Source: Leptospira sp.
GTDB taxonomy: Bacteria > Spirochaetota > Leptospiria > Leptospirales > Leptospiraceae
Direction of reading: 5' to 3'
Assembly: GCA_021413405.1 (NCBI GenBank)
Contig: JAIOQL010000048.1
Location: 1 to 10,950, forward strand
DNA length: 10,950 bases
The notes under the pieces are model-generated. The model saw only the letters and a program-made list of their open reading frames with translations, searched no databases and was not told where the DNA came from. Of the stretch, positions 7,156 to 10,950 are shown one piece after another. Position 1 is the first letter of the stretch; the number at the start of each line of letters is the position of its first letter. The translations under genes and the position numbers were made by a program.

Positions 7156-7376
7156 TCGCGCACAAATCATCAACCCGTCTTTTTTGCTTTGTATTTCCAA
7201 AGAAAATAATTTTCCGTCAATGAATATTTTCACCCCTCAAAATTAAAACTTATTTACCCCTGCGCCCTGGTTATCAAATTTTGATATGCCCAACCTATGA
7301 TCGATCTATGTTTTCTTCTTGCCGGATGAACAGGGATGCTAAGTATTTATTCAAATAGAAGGATTATGCGCCGTTA
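7156..7376. repeat. Degenerate long direct repeat, copy A
   Basis: This segment matches 8292-8499 in order along almost its whole length. Shared landmarks are GCGCACAAATCATCA (7158-7172; one mismatch to 8294-8308), the palindrome TATCAAA-N-TTTGATA (7272-7286 versus 8407-8421), the 13-mer TTTTCTTCTTGCC (7311-7323 versus 8446-8458), GGATTATG (7361-7368 versus 8485-8492) and a final GTTA (7373-7376 versus 8496-8499). Offsets stay near 1135 and then 1123 bp, so only small indels separate the copies. Similarity stops abruptly after GTTA. The two copies bracket one gene pair. Confidence 0.8.
7272..7286. promoter_or_regulatory. Conserved 15-bp palindrome TATCAAA-T-TTTGATA (operator candidate)
   Basis: Perfect 7-bp inverted arms surround a single central base. 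The same palindrome with a different centre base (A) recurs at 8407-8421 inside the second repeat copy. The arms are fully conserved although the surrounding repeat has diverged, as expected for a dimeric regulator's binding site or a recombination/structure element. It lies 123 bp before the membrane-protein start at 7410. Confidence 0.4.
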
Positions 7377-7409
7377 ATGTAAAACTCTGTTTCAATTGAA
7401 GGCAGGACT

Positions 7410-8054
7410 ATGGATATATCGCAATTTATTATTTTTTTATCAATAATCTCAATACCCGGAACGATTTCCCTGATTGTATTAAATCATCTAACGATTTACA
7501 AAATAAAGGAGCCGTTTTTTTTCCTGTTTTATTCACTGCTACTTGGAGTTATTAATTATTCTATATTCTCTACATTGTATAAGGTTGTCATTATTTCACA
7601 TTTATTCTCAATCAGAGTATTCGATTATAAAATAGATGTTTGGGATATCATTTTAAACAAGAACACAAAATCTCTGCCATATTTGGAAGTTTGCTTCACT
7701 AGCCTGATTGCTTTGATAAACGGAATGATTTTCTCTAAATTGATTTCTAATTCGATCTTCCTTAGAATTGGAAATTATCTAAAAATAACCAATAAATCCG
7801 GTGATGATGATATTTGGTTTTATTTCACAAATTCAAAGGAAACGAATTGGGTCTATTTACGGGATTACATATCTGAATTAACATATTTCGGTGCAATAAT
7901 TGCCTACTCAGAACCTTTCCAGGACCGGGAAATTATTCTGAAAGAGGTATCTGTCTATAGAACAAAATCGCCTAATAATAAACTATATGATATTCCAATT
8001 ATTTATTTATCTTTACAGAAGGGCCAATTCTCAATAGAATATGCCATTACATAG
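7410..8054 (+). CDS. Membrane protein with cytoplasmic C-terminal domain, DUF6338-like
   Basis: A 214-residue protein with three probable membrane helices (about residues 5-24, 34-62 and 92-112) followed by a soluble, beta-rich domain of about 95 residues. The soluble part contains DDDIWFYFTNSKETNWVYLRD (132-152), then TYFGAIIAYSEPFQDREIILKEVSVY (158-183). This matches the layout I remember for DUF6338: an entry like DyfF, a WVxVrlkDG strand, a gG strand, a YSxxpxxxxIyLkEV strand. No function is established for that family. The start at 7410 has an AAGG/AGGA leader directly upstream. The stop (8052-8054) overlaps the Shine-Dalgarno of the next small gene, implying translational coupling. Base composition is clearly AT-richer than in the minus-strand genes. 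Family assignment is by eye and moderately sure. Confidence 0.8.
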   Translation: MDISQFIIFLSIISIPGTISLIVLNHLTIYKIKEPFFFLFYSLLLGVINYSIFSTLYKVVIISHLFSIRVFDYKIDVWDIILNKNTKSLPYLEVCFTSLIALINGMIFSKLISNSIFLRIGNYLKITNKSGDDDIWFYFTNSKETNWVYLRDYISELTYFGAIIAYSEPFQDREIILKEVSVYRTKSPNNKLYDIPIIYLSLQKGQFSIEYAIT

Positions 8055-8064
8055 GAGGATCAGT

Positions 8065-8226
8065 ATGACTGAAACAAAGCAAATTATTCAGGAGAGTTTT
8101 CAAAAAAGCAATATAAAGAAAATTGACGATATTCCTGAAAAACCCAAAACGCCCCCCCCATCACAAGGAGAACAAATCTCTAAAGAAATTAAACCCTCTA
8201 CAGTTACTCCTAAAAAAAAGAAATAA
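8065..8226 (+). CDS. Small Pro/Lys-rich protein coupled to the DUF6338-like gene
   Basis: A 53-residue soluble, probably disordered protein. Residues 1-25 (TETKQIIQESFQKSNIKKID) could form a short helix; the rest is rich in Pro, Lys and Thr (EKPKTPPPSQG) and ends in PKKKK. The start chosen is ATG 8065, because a perfect AGGAGG (8053-8058) lies 6 nt before it and overlaps the stop of the membrane-protein gene; an in-frame ATG at 8041 would lie upstream of this RBS. As I recall, DUF6338 genes are often followed by a short Pro/Lys-rich protein of this kind, so the two probably form a functional pair. No catalytic motif is visible and function is unknown. Confidence 0.72.
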   Translation: MTETKQIIQESFQKSNIKKIDDIPEKPKTPPPSQGEQISKEIKPSTVTPKKKK

Positions 8227-8291
8227 TATATACGCCGCATTGCAAAAGCTGATCTGCTGCGCTGGAATCAAGTACCCGGTAGGATCGCGCA

Positions 8292-8499
8292 CAGCGCACA
8301 ATTCATCAGACCATTTATTTTGCTATGTGTTCCCAAAAAAAATCATTGGCCGTGAATGAATATTTGCCCCGCCCAAAATAAAACTAACTTACTGCTACGC
8401 ACGGATTATCAAAATTTGATATGCCTCAACGAGGATCAATATTCGTTTTCTTCTTGCCAGATGAGAAGTACTGGCGATTATTTTGGATTATGGTAGTTA
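8292..8499. repeat. Degenerate long direct repeat, copy B
   Basis: Second copy of the repeat at 7156-7376, in the same orientation, with the same landmarks in the same order (GCGCACAATTCATCA, the TATCAAA/TTTGATA palindrome, TTTTCTTCTTGCC, GGATTATG, terminal GTTA). After the GTTA at 8496-8499 the sequence reads GAC here but ATG in copy A, so the boundary of similarity is sharp. It lies between the Pro/Lys-rich gene and the ABC-3C operon and is non-coding. Confidence 0.8.
8407..8421. promoter_or_regulatory. Conserved 15-bp palindrome TATCAAA-A-TTTGATA (operator candidate)
   Basis: This has the same perfect 7-bp arms as the site at 7272-7286, with A rather than T at the centre. It is 181 bp upstream of the ABC-3C operon's first start codon. 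Recurrence ahead of two accessory transcription units would fit a shared regulator, but both sites sit within a longer repeat, so common descent alone could explain it. Confidence 0.4.
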
Positions 8500-8602
8500 G
8501 ACGCAATACCACGCCTGCCATACAATTTTCTTGAATCATGAGAAATGATTTTTAATTCCGCGTTTGAAAAAGATTTAAATATAATTCAATGGAGACAGAA
8601 TA

Positions 8603-8791
8603 ATGGAAACACTAAATGTAATCGGATCTTTCGCATCGATTTTATCGTTAGTCTTGAGCGTGTTCATCGCATCAAAGGTATATAAAATCAATGTGCAAAT
8701 AAATTCCACCACTGTTGAAGGTCAAAATGATTCAAAGCAATCAGTGAAAGGCGTTGGAAATAAACAAGCAGGGCGAGATATTAATGGATAA
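8603..8791 (+). CDS. Small single-pass membrane protein with terminal GNKQAGRDI motif
   Basis: A 62-residue protein with one hydrophobic helix (about residues 5-28, NVIGSFASILSLVLSVFIAS). A polar Ser/Gln/Asn-rich segment follows, ending VKGVGNKQAGRDING. The start is supported by GGAG at 8591-8594, 8 nt upstream. The GNKQAGRDI ending recurs almost exactly near the N-terminus of the next gene product (GNQQAGRDI). Such G-N-x-x-x-G-R-D-I motifs recur, as I remember, at the ends of many small proteins in prokaryotic conflict loci, where they may form short beta repeats for assembly; that role is inference. The last 8 nt overlap the next gene's start. It is not one of the three standard ABC-3C components and may anchor the complex to the membrane. 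Confidence 0.78.
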   Translation: METLNVIGSFASILSLVLSVFIASKVYKINVQINSTTVEGQNDSKQSVKGVGNKQAGRDING

Positions 8792-8840
8792 GGACCAATC
8801 GATCAATGGAGATGGAAATCAGCAAGCAGGTAGAGATATC
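8753..8840 (+). repeat. Duplicated 30-bp coding motif across two adjacent genes
   Basis: Positions 8753-8782 and 8811-8840 are similar 30-bp direct repeats offset by 58 bp, with shared blocks TGGAAAT, CAAGCAGG and GAGATAT. The first encodes GNKQAGRDI at the end of the small membrane protein, the second GNQQAGRDI at the start of the CTD protein. They are read in different frames because the genes overlap. Conservation at both DNA and protein level suggests a local duplication kept for function. Confidence 0.75.
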
Positions 8841-9299
8841 ATCAATATGCATGGGACTACTGATATTAATAGTTTCATTTTCTATGAAAAAGACTTAGAA
8901 GCAGTCGTTATGCATTTTCATTCACAAAAAGAGAATATACTCGATGAAACAAATGATCTCGAAAGAATCGATATTTCGGAAAAGAACAAAAAAAACAATC
9001 TTTCTCCAGAATATTTCGAATTTATTGAGGAAACAAGTCTTTCTTCCTTTAAAAAAATTGAAACTTTCTTGCAACATTCTCAAAACCAAGAAGTCCTAGC
9101 AATGTATAGAGATACAACAACGGAAATTCAACACAATATCTTGGCAAATGGGACCGCAACTGAACCATTTGAAAAAGTATTAAAAACGATTTATGGCAAT
9201 GTGCTAAAAGATGCGCCGGTTGATATTCAAAAAAATAGGATGTTAGTCCTTAAATTTATTCATTATATGTACTGGAATTGTGACATAGGATTAAAATGA
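8784..9299 (+). CDS. ABC-3C system C-terminal-domain (CTD) protein
   Basis: A 171-residue protein. The start is taken at ATG 8784, which overlaps the preceding stop by 8 nt; an upstream TTG at 8754 would only extend it into the preceding gene. The N-terminus (INGDGNQQAGRDI, residues 7-19) carries the motif shared with the small membrane protein. The rest is helical: LSPEYFEFIEETSLSSF (73-89), FLQHSQNQEVLAMYRDTTTE (95-114), FEKVLKTIYGNVL (129-141) and the ending FIHYMYWNCDIG (158-169). An HYMYxNCDIG ending is, in my recollection, the hallmark of one of the CTD families of ABC three-component systems described by the Aravind group. In those systems the CTD is usually joined to an effector domain; here only the short motif precedes it, so no enzymatic effector is visible. 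The stop overlaps the next ATG by 4 nt. Confidence 0.8.
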   Translation: MDKDQSINGDGNQQAGRDIINMHGTTDINSFIFYEKDLEAVVMHFHSQKENILDETNDLERIDISEKNKKNNLSPEYFEFIEETSLSSFKKIETFLQHSQNQEVLAMYRDTTTEIQHNILANGTATEPFEKVLKTIYGNVLKDAPVDIQKNRMLVLKFIHYMYWNCDIGLK

Positions 9300-9526
9300 T
9301 AAAACCTCACAAACATTTAAATTTGGAGAATAACATTTTAACCGTCTCGCAAGATATTTTAGATGCTCTCATTTCTGATAAAGTATTGAATATGAACGAA
9401 ATCCTTCAGAAAATACAAACTGATAATAGATTGATTTTTCAATCTCTCAGTTTTTTATTCTTACTAGGAATAATTTCCTACATAGAAGAAATTGACTCCA
9501 TCGCAATAGAAAATGAAATTAAGTAA
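9296..9526 (+). CDS. ABC-3C system middle component, MC6-like
   Basis: A 76-residue protein that by position and pattern is the middle component of an ABC three-component system. It begins MIKPHKHLNLENNILTVSQDIL, close to the family's usual opening (a Pro/Lys/His start followed by a short strand and first helix). VLNMNEILQKIQ (about 30-41) then resembles a helix-turn-helix entry, and LSFLFLLGIISYIEE (about 51-65) the buried last helix and wing of a wHTH-like fold. It has no catalytic motif. It starts at an ATGA overlap with the CTD gene and its 3' end overlaps the ATPase gene by 14 nt, so stoichiometric co-translation is likely. It is expected to bridge the ATPase and the CTD protein. Confidence 0.77.
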   Translation: MIKPHKHLNLENNILTVSQDILDALISDKVLNMNEILQKIQTDNRLIFQSLSFLFLLGIISYIEEIDSIAIENEIK

Positions 9527-10950
9527 ACTTTACTCAAACGATACCCGTTTCAAAGAAATCCGCTTCACTACTGGATTAAACGTTATTAAAGCAGAAGTCA
9601 AAGATCCAAAAAACATGGATACTGATACCCACGACCTCGGAAAAAGCACCGTTGTTGAACTTATTGACTTTTTATTATTAAAAAATGTAAAGTCAGATTT
9701 CTTTTTATTAAAACATATCGATAAATTTTCAGGCTTTATCTTTTTCCTTGAATTGCAGCTTAACAATAATCAGTACATCACTATTAAACGGGCCGCTGAT
9801 TCACATACTAAAATCTCGATCAAAGCTCACCGCGAAAAGTATCAAAGCTTTCAAAATGAAGAGTCCTGGAATTACGATTCTCTTTCGCTCAATGCAGGAA
9901 ACGAGGCGGAGAACCCAATATACATCCTAAGCAAGTATTTAAATTTCGACATTCTCGAAGATTATTCCTACCGAAAAGCATTAGGATATTTCATTCGGAA
10001 GCAAGTTGACTACAATGACCTTTTTCATTTAAGCAAATTCGTTGGAAAACATAAAGATTGGAAACCAATTGTTTTCCAGCTTTTAGGTTTCGATTCTCGA
10101 ATACTAAGGGAAAGATATGATTTAATCGATGAACTTGAAAGTAAAAGTAAAGCTGCAAAAGAAATCGAAATTAATTTATCACTATCATCTGAGGAAAAGG
10201 ATAAAATCAGCGGTCTATTATCAATAAAAGAGAATGAAAAATCCCTTTTGTTAGAACAAATCAATTCATTTAATTTTTATGATGGTGATCGTAACATAAC
10301 CCAAGAATTAGTTAATGACATTGACGAACAAATTGCTGACTTCAATTCTCAAGAGTATAGGATGGAATACGAAGTTAAACAATTGAAAGATTCTATCGGA
10401 GAAATTCCGAATTTCGATCTCAATGCAATTGAAAGGACTTTTAACGAAGTTAAAATCTACTTCCCCGAAGCTCTAAAGAAAGATTATTCCCAATTATTAG
10501 AATTTAATCGAAAATTAATAACCGAACGGAATGAATATATTCGAAAAAGAATTGTAAAAACAGAAAAAGAACTTCAATCGATTCAACAGACACTATTCAG
10601 CCTAAATAATCAAAGAAAAGAAAGAATGTCGAAGCTACTTGAAGTAGCTACTTTTAATAAATATAAATCATTACAGGAAGAAGTATATCACATAGAGGAA
10701 GAAATTGGAAGTCTTAAGGAAAGATTGCAGAATGCATCTGAATTGACTTTGATTAAAAAGGATATCCATAGAATTAAAGCTCTCATAAATGAATTAACAG
10801 ATCAGTTAGATGAACTAATTTCCGTAGGAAACGAAGTCTATTCTTCTATAAGGCTTAATTACTCCAAAAACGTTAAATTTTTAACGTCGGAAACTTCAAT
10901 AATTTCCATAGGAATGAATGAGTATGATAATATTGAATTTACAAGTTCAA
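9513..10950 (+). CDS. DUF2326-type ABC/SMC-like ATPase of an ABC-3C system (C-terminus beyond right edge)
   Basis: An open frame of 479 codons runs off the right edge. It starts MKLSKLYSNDTRFKEIRF followed by TGLNVIKAEV, the first strands of an ABC/SMC ATP-binding domain. DLGKSTVVELIDFLL (41-55) is the P-loop: GKST is intact, but the first glycine of a textbook Walker A is absent and the loop reads DTHDLGKST, which is usual for DUF2326-like proteins as I recall. SYRKALGYFIRKQVDYNDLF (152-171) is another family-typical block. From about residue 197 to 450 the chain is Glu/Lys-rich and heptad-like, with a likely hinge around 250-320, forming the SMC-style coiled coil. The ABC signature, Walker B and D-loop should follow outside the window, so the ATPase cannot be judged intact. 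The start overlaps the middle-component gene by 14 nt. Confidence 0.85.
   Translation, partial: MKLSKLYSNDTRFKEIRFTTGLNVIKAEVKDPKNMDTDTHDLGKSTVVELIDFLLLKNVKSDFFLLKHIDKFSGFIFFLELQLNNNQYITIKRAADSHTKISIKAHREKYQSFQNEESWNYDSLSLNAGNEAENPIYILSKYLNFDILEDYSYRKALGYFIRKQVDYNDLFHLSKFVGKHKDWKPIVFQLLGFDSRILRERYDLIDELESKSKAAKEIEINLSLSSEEKDKISGLLSIKENEKSLLLEQINSFNFYDGDRNITQELVNDIDEQIADFNSQEYRMEYEVKQLKDSIGEIPNFDLNAIERTFNEVKIYFPEALKKDYSQLLEFNRKLITERNEYIRKRIVKTEKELQSIQQTLFSLNNQRKERMSKLLEVATFNKYKSLQEEVYHIEEEIGSLKERLQNASELTLIKKDIHRIKALINELTDQLDELISVGNEVYSSIRLNYSKNVKFLTSETSIISIGMNEYDNIEFTSS

Larger units (their letters stand above)
6936..7409. other. 474-bp intergenic region: hairpin cluster plus first copy of a long direct repeat
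   Basis: No credible gene is seen here. The left part (6979-7048) carries three adjacent hairpins and must also hold the promoter of the minus-strand nuclease operon. The right part (7156-7376) is repeat copy A, which recurs about 1.13 kb downstream. The last 33 bp contain the RBS of the downstream membrane-protein gene (AAGG at 7399-7402 and AGGA at 7404-7407). This is the boundary between housekeeping-looking minus-strand genes and the AT-rich accessory plus-strand genes. Confidence 0.75.
8227..8602. other. 376-bp intergenic region holding repeat copy B and the ABC-3C operon leader
   Basis: No gene is supported here. Positions 8292-8499 are the second copy of the long direct repeat. Downstream is a 6-bp inverted repeat, AATCAT at 8534-8539 and ATGATT at 8545-8550 with a 5-nt spacer. 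A perfect TATAAT follows at 8580-8585 but without a -35 hexamer at proper distance. The RBS GGAG at 8591-8594 lies 8 nt before the ATG at 8603. The operon promoter is likely between 8500 and 8590, but its exact site is unsure. Confidence 0.65.

Noticed and set aside
7016..7246. 76-codon plus-strand open frame in the intergenic region
   Set aside because: It begins inside the hairpin cluster and continues into the degenerate repeat, has no RBS and no protein-like composition, and the repeat's second copy does not preserve the frame.
7288..7379. Integron attC site (GCCCAAC to GTTAATG)
   Set aside because: The cores resemble attC consensus ends, but the inner boxes pair poorly, the second repeat copy has an extra base in the 5' core, and no integrase gene is in the window. 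Kept only as a hypothesis under the direct-repeat finding.
8123..8359. 78-codon plus-strand frame overlapping the Pro/Lys-rich gene
   Set aside because: It is out of frame with the gene that has a perfect AGGAGG and runs into repeat copy B; no RBS of its own.
8534..8550. AATCAT/ATGATT inverted repeat as an intrinsic terminator
   Set aside because: The stem is only 6 bp and AT-rich; it cannot be told from chance in this AT-rich leader.
9530..10264. Antisense and alternate-frame short open frames within the ATPase region
   Set aside because: They overlap the long DUF2326-type frame, which has P-loop and coiled-coil features; the AT-rich composition explains chance frames.
1..10950. CRISPR arrays, tRNA/rRNA genes, transposases
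   Set aside because: I looked for regularly spaced short repeats, cloverleaf-like segments with a GTTCRA loop, and DDE or serine/tyrosine recombinase motifs; none was seen.

Overview
The window reads as a chromosomal segment from a moderately AT-rich Gram-negative-like bacterium. My best guess is a spirochaete of the Leptospira type. The guess rests on the general look of the housekeeping proteins, above all a dCTP deaminase that resembles the leptospiral version as I remember it. It is an inference and no database was searched.

Layout. Positions 1-730 (minus, running off the left edge) hold the N-terminal 243 codons of an unrecognised protein, preceded in the same direction by a GT4-type glycosyltransferase (772-2019). 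A 66-bp divergent gap leads to an acyl-CoA dehydrogenase of the ACAD10/11 type on the plus strand (2086-3261). It converges with a five-gene minus-strand run, 6935 down to 3258: DUF1016_N-SNase fusion, AUH-like enoyl-CoA hydratase, dCTP deaminase, GT2 glycosyltransferase and an exported thioredoxin-fold protein. Spacing is tight, including a 4-nt ATGA overlap and a 1-nt gap, so this is probably one transcript although the functions are mixed (fatty/amino-acid acyl-CoA metabolism, nucleotide metabolism, surface polysaccharide).

From about 6936 rightward the character changes to accessory DNA on the plus strand. A 474-bp intergenic stretch carries three stacked hairpins and the first copy of a degenerate direct repeat of about 210-220 bp. 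Then come a three-helix membrane protein resembling DUF6338 with a coupled 53-residue Pro/Lys-rich partner, the second copy of the repeat, and an AT-richer four-gene operon. That operon is a small single-pass membrane protein (8603-8791), an ABC-3C C-terminal-domain protein (8784-9299), an MC6-like middle component (9296-9526) and a DUF2326-type ABC/SMC-like ATPase (9513 to the right edge). All four overlap by 4 to 14 nt.

How it fits together. The right-hand operon is, by family resemblance, an ABC three-component (ABC-3C) conflict system: a coiled-coil ATPase, a small wHTH-like middle protein and an effector/adaptor protein with the CTD. The point that stands out is a short glycine/asparagine motif (GNxQAGRDI). 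It closes the small membrane protein and opens the CTD protein, and is also visible as a duplicated DNA segment, which suggests the membrane protein is a fourth component docking the system to the membrane. The ATPase signature and Walker B motifs lie outside the window, so ATPase competence cannot be judged here.
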